Shown here: positions 16,824 to 24,560 of the stretch, one piece after another
How positions within the stretch are numbered: the stretch's first letter is position 1
Layout: the number at the start of each line of letters is the position of its first letter
Source: Oscillospiraceae bacterium
GTDB taxonomy: Bacteria > Bacillota > Clostridia > Oscillospirales > Ruminococcaceae
Assembly: GCA_009783695.1 (NCBI GenBank)
Contig: WRCY01000001.1
Location: 96,212 to 160,211 of the forward strand
Length of the DNA: 64,000 nucleotides
Direction of reading: 5' to 3'
Program-made: the position numbers and the translations under genes
The notes under the pieces: model-generated
The model's input: the letters and a program-made list of their open reading frames with translations, nothing else
What the model was told of the DNA's origin: nothing
Databases searched by the model: none

Positions 16824-16904
16824 GTTTTCATTTAATCCTTTCCTCACTAACGAGAAATGAAAAGTTTCGTTTCCCCCGATTCGGTTATATTTATTTTCAA
16901 ATTC
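16824..16904 (-). repeat. Leader repeat, copy before the 15615-16823 lipoprotein
   Basis: Minus-strand order TTTGAAAATAAA, ATCGGGGGAAACG, hairpin closed by AACGA and TCGTT, GTGAGGAAAGGATTAAATG. Read through in frame the end would encode KGLNEN. Confidence 0.8.
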
Positions 16905-16914
16905 AGTCTTCTAC

Positions 16915-17340
16915 CTATTTTATAGCAAAACTAATCTCCGCGCTCACGGCTTTCTCGCCGTTCACCGTCGCGAGCCCTTTCCCGATACCCACGGGTCCTT
17001 TCATTTTTATAATTTCAACTTCAAGGCGAAGCTCATCTCCCGGCACTACCTGTCTGCGGAACTTGGCTTCCTTTACGCCGCCGAAAAAGCCGATTTTACC
17101 TTTATTTTCCAGCATCGCAAGCATAGCGCACGCGCCTGCCTGCGCGAGCATTTCAAGCATCAATACACCGGGTACGACAGGGTAATCCGGAAAGTGCCCT
17201 TTAAACCAAAAATCATCGGCTTTAATATGTTTCATCGCAACTACCCGCTTGCCCGCTTCCATTTCAACAATTTCGTCAATCAAAAGAAACGGGTCGCGGT
17301 GAGGGATAATCTCTTTGATTTGTTCACTGTTTAATTTCAT
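16915..17340 (-). CDS. fabZ: 3-hydroxyacyl-ACP dehydratase
   Basis: FabZ dehydrates beta-hydroxyacyl-ACP to trans-2-enoyl-ACP. The 141-residue hot-dog protein shows HRDPFLLIDEIVEME, WFKGHFPDYPVVPGVLMLEMLAQAGA with the catalytic His and Glu, and KFRRQVVPGDELRLEVEI. An in-frame ATG in the leader would give MKITM; the ATG at 17340 is used instead. It follows accB, whose stop codon abuts the leader repeat exactly. Confidence 0.96.
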   Translation of the reverse strand: MKLNSEQIKEIIPHRDPFLLIDEIVEMEAGKRVVAMKHIKADDFWFKGHFPDYPVVPGVLMLEMLAQAGACAMLAMLENKGKIGFFGGVKEAKFRRQVVPGDELRLEVEIIKMKGPVGIGKGLATVNGEKAVSAEISFAIK

Positions 17341-17422
17341 AGTTATTTTCATTAAGTCCTTTCTTCACAAAAGTGGAATGAAAACAACGTTTTCCCCGAT
17401 TCAATTGTGTTTATTTTCAAAC
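17341..17422 (-). repeat. Leader repeat, copy before fabZ
   Basis: A textbook copy on the minus strand: GTTTGAAAATAAA directly after the accB stop codon, ATCGGGGAAAACG, a hairpin GGAAAAC/GTTTTC, then TGTGAAGAAAGGACTTAATG. Confidence 0.9.
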
Positions 17423-17884
17423 TTATTCAATCCTTATAAGTTTTTTATCGAATTCAACAGCTTCGCCGTCTTTCACGAGGATTTCCGCGACTGTTCCGGC
17501 GAACTCGCTGTTTATCTCGTTCATCAGCTTCATGCTCTCGATTATACAGACGACCTGCCCTTTTTCAACCTTATCGCCTACCTTGACAAACGGAGACTTA
17601 TTCGGAGCAGGTGCGGCATAGAACGTGCCTATAATCGGCGACTTCACGAAGTTGCCCGGCGTGTCGCCGGTGACAGCACCGCCTGCGGGCGGAGGAGTAT
17701 TCTCCATAGGTGCAGGAATTTCATGAGTCAGTACAGTGCTTCCGGCGTAGTTAACAATCGGAGGCATATCCGGCACGCCGATTTCGATTTCTAATTCGCC
17801 GTCCTTAACATAGATATACGAAAGCTTCTTTTCGTTCAAAATTTCCGCGAGTTCTTTTGTTGTTTTGATGATGTCCATTTTCAA
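17423..17884 (-). CDS. accB: Biotin carboxyl carrier protein of acetyl-CoA carboxylase
   Basis: The 153-residue product has an N-terminal helix with IIKTTKELAEILNEKKLSYIYV, a Pro/Ala-rich linker (APMENTPPPAGG), and the biotinyl domain with CIIESMKLMNEINSEFAGTVAEILVKDGEAVEF; the Lys of ESMKL is the biotin site. It is the mobile arm between AccC and AccA/AccD. A tandemly doubled leader precedes it; the repeat unit includes the start codon, present as ATG in the copy used and as ATT in the other. Confidence 0.95.
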   Translation of the reverse strand: MKMDIIKTTKELAEILNEKKLSYIYVKDGELEIEIGVPDMPPIVNYAGSTVLTHEIPAPMENTPPPAGGAVTGDTPGNFVKSPIIGTFYAAPAPNKSPFVKVGDKVEKGQVVCIIESMKLMNEINSEFAGTVAEILVKDGEAVEFDKKLIRIE

Positions 17885-18030
17885 TAAGTCCTTTCTAAAT
17901 TATCGGGAAATAATATGTTTCGTTTTCCCCGACTTGTCAGTACCGCTTGTTAATTTTCAATAAGTCCTTTTTAAATTATCGGGAAACAATATGTTTCGTT
18001 TTCCCCGACTTGTCAGTACCGATTGTTAAG
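17885..18030 (-). repeat. Leader repeat, two tandem 76-bp copies before accB
   Basis: The unit beginning TTTTCAATAAGTCC occurs at 17878 and again at 17954, a 76-bp period, with few differences. Each carries GTCGGGGAAAACG and a stem of TCGGG(G)AAA with TTTCCCGA, followed by AAAGGACTTATTGAAA. Confidence 0.85.
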
Positions 18031-18033
18031 TTT

Positions 18034-19263
18034 TTATACTTTTTTAAAACATATTGATACGTTGTGCCCGCCGAAGCCGAGCGAGTTCGATACTGCCGCA
18101 TTTATCTGCATTTCCCTGCATTTTTCGGTAACATAATCAAGGTCACATTCCGGGTCGGGGATTTTATATCCCGCCGTCTTGTGCACAAAACCGTCTCTCA
18201 TTTGCAACACTATAGCTATTGCCTCAACGCCGCCCGCCGCGCCGAGCAGGTGCCCCGTCAGCGATTTAGTCGAATTCACCGCAAGCTTATATGCGTGTTC
18301 TCCGAAAACGCTCTTTATCGCTGTGGTTTCAATACGGTCGTTCGGGGGTGTGGACGTGCCGTGTGCGTTGATGTAACTGACGTCCTCGGGCTTTATGCCC
18401 GACTCGCTCACCGCAAGCTCCATCGCCTTCGCGCCGCCGCTGCCGTCGGGACTGGGGCTGGTTTCGTGAAAGGCGTCGCAGGTCGAGCCGTAGCCGGAAA
18501 GCTCCGCATAAATCTTCGCTCCGCGCGCCTTTGCATGCTCGTATTCCTCTAAAATCAACATTCCCGCGCCCTCGCCCATCACAAATCCGCTGCGCTCCTT
18601 ATCAAAAGGAATCGAGGCGCGGTCTGTGTCCTTGGACGTGGTCACCGCCGTCATATTGTTGAACGCCGCATAAGCGAAGCCGATTGAGCAAGCCTCCGCG
18701 CCGCCCGCAACCGCCATGTCGAGATACCCGTGCTTAATCGAGCGGAACGCCTCGCCGAGCGCATGATTCGCGCTTGCGCACGCCGAAACCGGGCAGAAAT
18801 TCGAGCCCTTGAAACCTGTCTTTATCGCGGCAATCCCCGCCGCCATGTTCCCAATCATCATGGGAATCGTGAACACGTTGACACGCTTGTATCCCTTGTT
18901 GTGATACACCTGCATCTGCTCGTCGGTGGTTTCAATCCCGCCAATGCCCGATGCAATTATAATCCCGCACCTGTACGGGTCTAAATTCTTGAAGTCCGTC
19001 CCGCAGTCTTCGAGCGCCTTTTTAGCCGCATAAACCGCGTACTGAGTAAGCTTATCGGTGCGGCGAAGCTCTTTCTTTTCAAAGTATTCATCGGGTGTAA
19101 AATCTTTAACCCTCGCCGAAACCCATCTCTCGTCCGTCTGCCCGGGAAACCACTCCTCAAGCGTGAAGCCGTGACTGCCTGCCTTGAGATTTCCGAGAAA
19201 AGTTTCAATATCGTTTCCAATCGGACTCAAAACACCAAGTCCCGTAATTACCACACGTTTCAA
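18034..19263 (-). CDS. fabF: Beta-ketoacyl-ACP synthase II
   Basis: FabF condenses malonyl-ACP with acyl-ACP to elongate the chain. The 409-residue product starts KRVVITGLGVLSPIGND and holds the active-site cysteine in NFCPVSACASANHALGEAFR, the first His in NAHGTSTPPND and the second in TKSLTGHLLGAAGG, ending GFGGHNVSICFKKV. The start is TTG at 19263, with GAGGTG about 7 bases upstream; a longer frame from ATG at 19299 would add 12 AT-coded residues and is less likely. It follows fabG across a heptamer array. Confidence 0.95.
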   Translation of the reverse strand: MKRVVITGLGVLSPIGNDIETFLGNLKAGSHGFTLEEWFPGQTDERWVSARVKDFTPDEYFEKKELRRTDKLTQYAVYAAKKALEDCGTDFKNLDPYRCGIIIASGIGGIETTDEQMQVYHNKGYKRVNVFTIPMMIGNMAAGIAAIKTGFKGSNFCPVSACASANHALGEAFRSIKHGYLDMAVAGGAEACSIGFAYAAFNNMTAVTTSKDTDRASIPFDKERSGFVMGEGAGMLILEEYEHAKARGAKIYAELSGYGSTCDAFHETSPSPDGSGGAKAMELAVSESGIKPEDVSYINAHGTSTPPNDRIETTAIKSVFGEHAYKLAVNSTKSLTGHLLGAAGGVEAIAIVLQMRDGFVHKTAGYKIPDPECDLDYVTEKCREMQINAAVSNSLGFGGHNVSICFKKV

Positions 19264-19289
19264 TATTTTCACCTCTTTATTAATTAAAT

Positions 19290-19324
19290 AAATTGTCAAT
19301 TGTCAATTGTACATTGTTAATTAT
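19290..19324. repeat. Heptamer array between fabG and fabF (5 units)
   Basis: AAATTGT, CAATTGT, CAATTGT, ACATTGT, TAATTAT on the plus strand. The last unit contains the TAA stop codon of fabG on the minus strand. Confidence 0.65.
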
Positions 19325-20052
19325 ATCGTCAGTCCTCCGCTTATTTCAATAACCTGTCCCGTAATATACGCACTGTCTTTTCCCGCCAGAAACGACACCA
19401 GTCCCGCGATTTCATCGACTGTGCCGTATCGCTTCATGGCGATTAAGTTCAGAATCGCCGCTTTCTGCTCATCGGTGAGCGCGTCGGTCATCGGCGTTTG
19501 AATAAAGCCCGGGGCAATCGCGTTTACCGCGATTCCGCGCGCGCCCAGCTCTTTCGCCGCGCTCTTGGTCATGCCGATTACCGCGGCTTTGGACGCGCTG
19601 TAATTAAACTGCCCTGCATTGCCGTGCAGCCCCGCAACAGATGACACGTTGATAATTCGCCCGCTTCTCTGCTTCATCATCACCGCCGACACGTGCTTCA
19701 TCATATTGAAGACGCTTTTCTGGTTCACAGCCACGACAAGGTCGTAATTCTCCTCGCTCATCCGCGCAAGCAGCCCGTCGCGGGTGATTCCCGCGTTGTT
19801 GACCAGCACGTCTATAGTCCCGAAGTTTTCTTTTATGCTTTTTACCATTTTTTCGCATGCGTCATGACTCGAAACGTCGGCAGGAAAACACGCTGCTGTT
19901 ATTCCAAAATCTTTGCACTTCATTGCGGTTTCCGCGAGTGCCTCCGCGTTCAAATCGTTCAGCGCGACATTGAAGCCGTCCGCGCTGAGCCGGTACGCAA
20001 TCTCCGCGCCTATTCCTCTACCCGCGCCTGTTATAATCGCTGTCTTTCTCAT
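19321..20052 (-). CDS. fabG: 3-oxoacyl-ACP reductase
   Basis: FabG reduces beta-ketoacyl-ACP with NADPH. The 243-residue short-chain dehydrogenase shows TGAGRGIGAEIA at the N-terminus, LVNNAGITRDGLL, INVSSVAGLHGNAGQFNYSASKAAVIGMTKS (catalytic Ser, Tyr, Lys) and VNAIAPGFIQTPMTD. AAGGGGA lies 6 bases before the ATG. It overlaps the 3' end of a membrane protein gene by 35 bases, so its ribosome binding site is inside that gene. Confidence 0.95.
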   Translation of the reverse strand: MRKTAIITGAGRGIGAEIAYRLSADGFNVALNDLNAEALAETAMKCKDFGITAACFPADVSSHDACEKMVKSIKENFGTIDVLVNNAGITRDGLLARMSEENYDLVVAVNQKSVFNMMKHVSAVMMKQRSGRIINVSSVAGLHGNAGQFNYSASKAAVIGMTKSAAKELGARGIAVNAIAPGFIQTPMTDALTDEQKAAILNLIAMKRYGTVDEIAGLVSFLAGKDSAYITGQVIEISGGLTI

Positions 20053-20422
20053 TTAATGTCCCCTTATAAATATAAAATGCAATCGCGTTAATCGCTGTCA
20101 TCAGTGCTCCGAACGCGATGAAATAATACGTTTCGTTATTAAGAGCGACCCAGCGTTCAAGCCTGAACCCAAACAAAGCCATCGTCAAAATAAGCTGTAT
20201 ATATGCTCCGACAAGCAGAAAACGCGCCGCGTAAAACCGCTTGAATGAAGTAAGCGCCGCAAAGATTACGATTTCCGCAAAGACCAGCAAAAACGCTGTT
20301 TGCAGCGCGCCGTTCGTGAGCACATAGCTGTTCGCCGCGAGCCTGCGATGCAGCGCGACCGCCCAAATAACCTGCGGCAGGAACGAAAACTGCACTATCA
20401 GCGAGCAGATGTTTTTCTTCAT
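20018..20422 (-). CDS. Predicted four-helix membrane protein, unknown function
   Basis: The 134-residue product has about four hydrophobic segments (SFLPQVIWAVALH, AFLLVFAEIVIFAALTSF, LLVGAYIQLILTMALFGF, YYFIAFGALMTAINAIAFYIY) and a charged C-terminal tail. Its start overlaps the fabK stop as ATGA and its 3' end overlaps fabG by 35 bases, so it sits tightly within the fatty-acid operon. No family is recognised; a role linked to lipid synthesis would be only an inference from position. Confidence 0.6.
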   Translation of the reverse strand: MKKNICSLIVQFSFLPQVIWAVALHRRLAANSYVLTNGALQTAFLLVFAEIVIFAALTSFKRFYAARFLLVGAYIQLILTMALFGFRLERWVALNNETYYFIAFGALMTAINAIAFYIYKGTLNEKDSDYNRRG

Positions 20423-21342
20423 ATTTTTAATAATTCGCGTGCTCTCTTAAACATTTCATCAATTATTTCCGCAGCCGGCTGCACTTTTTCAATCATTCCC
20501 GCAATAGAGCCGCAAAGGAAGCTGCCCTCCTCAATATTGCCGTCCACCGCGGCTTTTTTAAGCGCGCCTACCGTCATGTTCTCGAACTCCTCGGGCGTAA
20601 TCCCGTCTTTCTCACGCTGAACCAGTGCTCGTGAAAACTTAGTTTTAATGCAGCGGCAGGGGTGTCCCGTAAACTTGCCCGTTACAATTGTGTCCGTATC
20701 CTTAGCCTTTACTACCAGCTCCTTGAAATTTGCGGGAATCCGGCACTCCTCAGCGGCAAGAAACCGCGTCCCGACCTGAACGCCCTCCGCACCGAGCATA
20801 AAGCTTGCGGCTACTCCGCGCCCGTCGGCGATTCCGCCCGCCGCGATAACAGGAATCGAAACGGCGTCCGCGACCTGCGGCACAAGGCACATCGTCGTAT
20901 TCTCGCCGATATGTCCGCCGCTTTCGGTACCCTCAGCAATGACCGCGTCCGCGCCGCTGCGCTCCATGCGTCTGGCGAGCGCGACGCCCGGAATCACGGG
21001 AATAACTTTAATTCCCGCCGCTTTCCACCCGTCCATAAACTTGCCCGGATTCCCCGCGCCTGTAGTCACAAAAGCAACGCGCTCCTCAATTACCACCCTC
21101 GCGAGTTCCTCAGCATTCGGCGACATGAGCATGATGTTCACGCCGAACGGCTTGTCCGTCAAGGCACGTGCTTTTTTTATTTCCTCGCGTATAATTTCTG
21201 CGGGCGCGTTTCCGCCGGCGATAATACCTGCGCCGCCCGCCTCGGAAACTGCGGCAGCAAGCCCATGCTCGGAAATCCATGCCATCCCGCCCTGCAGTAT
21301 CGGGTATTCGATATTTAAAAGCTCAGTTATTTTTGTCTTCAT
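20419..21342 (-). CDS. fabK: Enoyl-ACP reductase II (FMN-dependent)
   Basis: FabK reduces enoyl-ACP with NADH and FMN and is the functional alternative to FabI, typically insensitive to triclosan. The 307-residue TIM-barrel protein shows EYPILQGGMAWISEHGLAAAVSEAGGAGIIAGG, PFGVNIMLMSPN, EGTESGGHIGE, PVIAAGGIADGRGVAASFMLGAEGVQVGTRFLAAEEC. A GTG further up would add VKKGLNEN from the leader; the ATG at 21342 with a 12-base spacer is preferred. Three tandem leader copies precede it. Confidence 0.94.
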   Translation of the reverse strand: MKTKITELLNIEYPILQGGMAWISEHGLAAAVSEAGGAGIIAGGNAPAEIIREEIKKARALTDKPFGVNIMLMSPNAEELARVVIEERVAFVTTGAGNPGKFMDGWKAAGIKVIPVIPGVALARRMERSGADAVIAEGTESGGHIGENTTMCLVPQVADAVSIPVIAAGGIADGRGVAASFMLGAEGVQVGTRFLAAEECRIPANFKELVVKAKDTDTIVTGKFTGHPCRCIKTKFSRALVQREKDGITPEEFENMTVGALKKAAVDGNIEEGSFLCGSIAGMIEKVQPAAEIIDEMFKRARELLKI

Positions 21343-21585
21343 GTTTTCATTAAGTCCTTTCTTCACCAACGGAAAATGAAATACTTCGTTTTCCCCGATA
21401 ATGTATATTTTATTTCAAACTTATTTTTATTAAGTCCCTTCTTCACCAACGGAAAATGAAATACTTCGTTTTCCCCGATAATGTATATTTTATTTCAAAC
21501 ATATTTTTATTAAGTCCCTTCTTCACCAACGTAAAATAAAATACTTTATTTTCCCGGTTTTATATCAGCTATTTTCAACCTTATT
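21343..21585 (-). repeat. Leader repeat, three tandem 80-bp copies before fabK
   Basis: CTTCACCAAC recurs at 21361, 21441 and 21521, an exact 80-bp period. The first two units are almost identical, the third more diverged. The unit next to fabK keeps AAAGGACTTAATG; the outer two read AAGGGACTTAATAAAAA and have lost the ATG. Confidence 0.9.
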
Positions 21586-21590
21586 ATCTC

Positions 21591-22577
21591 CTAAATCTCT
21601 ATTATCACAGCGCCGTATGTAAGCCCGGCGCCGAAGCCCACGAAACAGAGCTTCATGCCCTCTTTAAGCCGCCCTGCCTTATTGAGTTCGTCAAGACATA
21701 CCGGCATGCACGCGCTTGAAGTGTTTCCGTATTTTTCTATGTTTGTGTAAACCTTATCCATACCGATACCGAGCGATTTTGCGGCGGTTTGCACTATTCT
21801 GATGTTGGCCTGGTGAGGAATGAACAGGTCAATTTCGTCTAAGCCGAGTCCCGCTTTCTCACATGCAGCTTTCGCCGCTTCCGGCATTGCGTCAACCGCA
21901 AATTTATAAACTTCCTTACCGTCCATTTGCAATCTTGGAAGTATAGAATCAGAATTGTTCTCACAAAAAGGTGCGTTTATCATATTGTTCATCTTATAAT
22001 AGAGCACGGGGGCTTCAGGGCTTACGCCCTTTGCTTTCATGCAGGAGGCGAAAAGCTTGCCCGCGCGTTCAAGCACCACCGCGCCCGCGCTGTCCCCGAA
22101 AAGCACGCAGGTCGCCCTGTCTTTGAAATCGGCGTGCAGGGTCAGACATTCGCTCGCTACGAACAAAATCTTGTTATAGCCGCTGTACAGCAGCCCGCGG
22201 GCTACGTCAAGCCCGCCGACAAAACCCGTGCAGGCCATGCTTATATCGAGGCAGGCGGCGTTTACGGCACCCACAGCATTTTGCACAAGACAAGCTGTAA
22301 TGGGATATAAAAAATCCGGCGTGCTGGTGGTGACTATTACGTAATCTATTTCGGCGGCGGAAATATTGGCATTTTCAAGTGCGCCGCGCGCCGCCTCGAC
22401 CGCCATGGTATAATTCGGTTTTCCCCCGTTATAATGCCGCGTTTTAATCCCTGTGCGCGAATATATCCACTCATCGCTGGTATCGAGTGTTCCCGCCAAA
22501 TCTTCGTTAGTAACAGTAAGCGGCGGCACAAAGCTCCCTATGCCGGCAATTTTGATTCCGCGGTTATTATCGTTCAT
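21591..22577 (-). CDS. fabH: Beta-ketoacyl-ACP synthase III
   Basis: FabH starts fatty-acid synthesis by condensing acetyl-CoA or a branched acyl-CoA with malonyl-ACP. The 328-residue product shows TSDEWIYSRTGIKTRH, the catalytic Cys in ISMACTGFVGGLD, His in IPHQANIRI and Asn in YGNTSSACMP, ending FGAGLTYGAVIIEI. The in-frame leader ATG would add MKIV; ATG at 22577 is preferred. It is the promoter-proximal gene of the minus-strand operon. Whether it favours branched starters cannot be read here. Confidence 0.96.
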   Translation of the reverse strand: MNDNNRGIKIAGIGSFVPPLTVTNEDLAGTLDTSDEWIYSRTGIKTRHYNGGKPNYTMAVEAARGALENANISAAEIDYVIVTTSTPDFLYPITACLVQNAVGAVNAACLDISMACTGFVGGLDVARGLLYSGYNKILFVASECLTLHADFKDRATCVLFGDSAGAVVLERAGKLFASCMKAKGVSPEAPVLYYKMNNMINAPFCENNSDSILPRLQMDGKEVYKFAVDAMPEAAKAACEKAGLGLDEIDLFIPHQANIRIVQTAAKSLGIGMDKVYTNIEKYGNTSSACMPVCLDELNKAGRLKEGMKLCFVGFGAGLTYGAVIIEI

Positions 22578-22738
22578 TACTATTTTCATTAAGTCCTTTC
22601 TTCACAAACGAAAAATGAAAACAACGTTTTCCTCGATTCAATTGTGTTTATTTTCAAACTTTCGCCATATCCTTTATGCACTAACCAAGAGCAAAAAGCT
22701 TCAGTTTCCACGATTATATACCTTTTGTTTTCAAATTT
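22578..22738 (-). repeat. Leader repeat, two tandem copies before fabH
   Basis: The inner copy (22578-22659) matches the consensus with ATCGAGGAAAACG, GTTGTTTTCATT and TGTGAAGAAAGGACTTAATG. The outer copy, 76 bp away, is diverged (ATCGTGGAAAC, AAAGGATATGG). Confidence 0.85.
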
Positions 22739-22750
22739 TTGCATTTCTCC

Positions 22751-22779
22751 TTGATTTTAATTGCGAAATCGTTTATAAT
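22751..22779 (+). promoter_or_regulatory. Sigma-A promoter for fabD-aroE
   Basis: TTGATT (22751-22756), a 17-base spacer and TATAAT (22774-22779). The transcript would start near 22786 with a leader of about 150 bases. It points toward the minus-strand promoter at 22874-22902, so the two 5' leaders overlap. Confidence 0.65.
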
Positions 22780-22792
22780 GTCTTTAGACATT
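22777..22792. promoter_or_regulatory. Palindrome AATGTC-TTTA-GACATT, candidate operator
   Basis: Six-base arms with a 4-base spacer overlap the -10 element and probable start of the plus-strand promoter, and lie in the 5' leader of the minus-strand fab transcript. It could be a site for a fatty-acid regulator; it does not match remembered FapR or FabT sites. Confidence 0.4.
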
Positions 22793-22873
22793 TCAAGGCT
22801 TGCTCTGCCGTCGGCAGCTTGCTGCCTATTACGGCGTGTGTTTCTTACACTGATATAAATGCCGCTCTTTACC

Positions 22874-22902
22874 ATTTTAACTGTATTTCTGTTATTTGTC
22901 AA
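22874..22902 (-). promoter_or_regulatory. Sigma-A promoter for the fabH-accA operon
   Basis: On the minus strand TTGACA (22897-22902), a 17-base spacer and TAAAAT (22874-22879). It gives a 5' leader of roughly 290 bases before fabH, containing a GGCAGC/GCTGCC hairpin and the doubled leader repeat. Confidence 0.65.
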
Positions 22903-22937
22903 TAGAAAATATTCTTAAAGGAGTTAAAACGCTGATT

Positions 22938-23822
22938 ATGACTAAAACCGCACTTCTTTTTTCGGGACAAGGCTCGCAATATGCCGGAATGGGCGCAGAG
23001 CTTGTCGAATATTTACCCGAAGCTGCCGATTTTCTCAAAAGGTTTAACAGCGAGCCGGACAGCACGCTGACTGTTCAGCCTGCTGTCTTTTCTGTATCAA
23101 TGGCGGCTTTTAATGCCGCAAGAACGGCAGGGATTAAATTTCAAGCAGTCGCAGGGCACTCATTAGGCGAATATGCCGCTTTGGCGGCTTGCGGAGCAAG
23201 TACGCCCGAAGACGGCTTCGGGCTGCTTGAAATAAGAGGCAGGGTTATGCAAAAAGCCGCCGAAAATTCCAATGGCGGCATGGCGGCGGTGCTCGGCTTG
23301 GAAAACGCAGTCGTTGAGGCAGTCTGCAACGAAATATCAAGCAGCGATTATGTTTCGGCTGTAAATTATAACTCGCCCGGTCAAATCGTAATCGCCGGAA
23401 CAGAAGCAGGGCTCGCAAAAGCCGGTGAGCTTCTCAAAAGCAAAGGCGCCAAGCGCGTTCTGCGCCTTAACGTTGCGGCGGCGTTCCACTCGGAGCTAAT
23501 GAGAGAAGCGGCAGAAGAGTTCAAAGAATTAATCGGCGATTTTAAATTTAAAACGCCCGAAATCCCGTTCTGCTCAAACGTAACCGGTGCCGTTCTCGAC
23601 GATTTTTCCGATATGCCGGGATACTTGGCACGGCACATCTGCTCGCCCGTGAGGTTTTCAGACCAGCTTTTCGCGCTGGAAAAAGCCGGCTTCAATACCT
23701 TTTTGGAGCTGGGCCCCGGGAAAGTTTTATCGGGGCTCGTTAAGAAAACGCTTCCGTCTGCAACCGTCTGCAACATAGAAGACTTAAAATCGCTCGAAGC
23801 CGCAAAGGACATTCTTTTATGA
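22938..23822 (+). CDS. fabD: Malonyl-CoA:ACP transacylase
   Basis: FabD loads malonyl groups from CoA to ACP. The 294-residue product begins KTALLFSGQGSQYAGMG and has the nucleophile motif AVAGHSLGEYAALAACG, QVIAG-like QIVIAGTEAG, and AFHSELMREAAEEF with the catalytic His. AAAGGAG lies 14 bases before the ATG at 22938, a long spacer; no better start is present, and an upstream TTG would add non-conserved residues. In most Firmicutes it is inside the fab operon; here it is divergent and coupled to aroE. Confidence 0.94.
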   Translation: MTKTALLFSGQGSQYAGMGAELVEYLPEAADFLKRFNSEPDSTLTVQPAVFSVSMAAFNAARTAGIKFQAVAGHSLGEYAALAACGASTPEDGFGLLEIRGRVMQKAAENSNGGMAAVLGLENAVVEAVCNEISSSDYVSAVNYNSPGQIVIAGTEAGLAKAGELLKSKGAKRVLRLNVAAAFHSELMREAAEEFKELIGDFKFKTPEIPFCSNVTGAVLDDFSDMPGYLARHICSPVRFSDQLFALEKAGFNTFLELGPGKVLSGLVKKTLPSATVCNIEDLKSLEAAKDILL

Positions 23823-24541
23823 AGAAATTCGGACTTATGGGTTATCCGCTCGGGCATTCGCTTTCGCCGCTGATTCACAGCGAAATTTTTAAGCGTACCG
23901 GGTATGACGGTGAGTATTCGCTGTATGAAACAAAACCCGAAAACTTCGATGTTCTTTCGTCTTTAACGGGATTCAACGTAACAATACCTTATAAGGAAGC
24001 GATAATTCCTTACTGTAAGCGGCTTGACGACAGCGCAAGCTGCGGCGCGGTCAACTGCGTAAGGGATAAAACCGGTTACAACACGGACGTTTACGGTTTT
24101 CATAAAGCGATTGATGCTCTCGGCGCGGACTTAAGTTCGCGGGTTTGCCTGCTCGGCTACGGAGGCTCGGGAAAGATGATTGCCGACAGAGTGCGAAAAG
24201 CAGGCGGCAAGCTCACAATCGCAACAAGGGAGAACATAAACGAGTTGAATGGTGACTTTGACCTGCTGATTAATTCAACGCCTGTAGGTATGTATCCGAA
24301 TATTGAGGATTCGCCGATTGATTTTAAGAGCATCAATGTAAAATATGTTCTGGATTTAATCTACAACCCCGCCGAAACAAAGCTGCTTTCCCTTGCAAAG
24401 CAAAAAGGCGCAAAGGTTATGAACGGTTTGATTATGCTCGTTTGGCAGGCGGTTAAATCGCATGAAATCTGGTACGGCGCAGGATTATCGGATAATGATG
24501 CCGATGAAATAATACAAAAAATTACCGCTTCACTTTCGTGA
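23819..24541 (+). CDS. aroE: Shikimate dehydrogenase
   Basis: AroE reduces 3-dehydroshikimate with NADPH in aromatic amino acid synthesis. The 240-residue product has FGLMGYPLGHSLSPLIHSEIF, FNVTIPYKEAIIPYCKRLDD with the catalytic Lys, GAVNCVRDKTGYNTDVYGF, a reduced Rossmann motif LLGYGGSGKMIAD, and NSTPVGMYPN. It is somewhat short of the common 270-280 residues. Its start overlaps the fabD stop (TTATGA), so the two are coupled although they belong to different pathways. A terminator overlaps its last codons. Confidence 0.93.
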   Translation: MKKFGLMGYPLGHSLSPLIHSEIFKRTGYDGEYSLYETKPENFDVLSSLTGFNVTIPYKEAIIPYCKRLDDSASCGAVNCVRDKTGYNTDVYGFHKAIDALGADLSSRVCLLGYGGSGKMIADRVRKAGGKLTIATRENINELNGDFDLLINSTPVGMYPNIEDSPIDFKSINVKYVLDLIYNPAETKLLSLAKQKGAKVMNGLIMLVWQAVKSHEIWYGAGLSDNDADEIIQKITASLS

Positions 24542-24555
24542 GGTGGTAATTTTTT
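24516..24555. terminator. Bidirectional intrinsic terminator
   Basis: ATTACC and CAC pair with GTG and GGTAAT, with an A-run before and a T-run after the stem. It serves aroE on the plus strand and the large secreted-protein gene on the minus strand. Confidence 0.85.
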
Positions 24556-24560
24556 AAACT

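Noticed and set aside
2062..22589. ATG codons inside the leaders as true starts (MKIIM, MKITM, MKIVM)
   Set aside because: They lie only 4 bases from AAAGGA, are out of frame or absent in sister copies, and extend proteins beyond conserved N-termini.
22714..22902. A 62-codon minus-strand frame with histone-fold-like spacing (RASLEMSKDIINDF)
   Set aside because: Its ATG overlaps the -10 element of a strong promoter, there is no ribosome binding site, and its last codons lie in a leader repeat; transcription would start downstream of its start codon.
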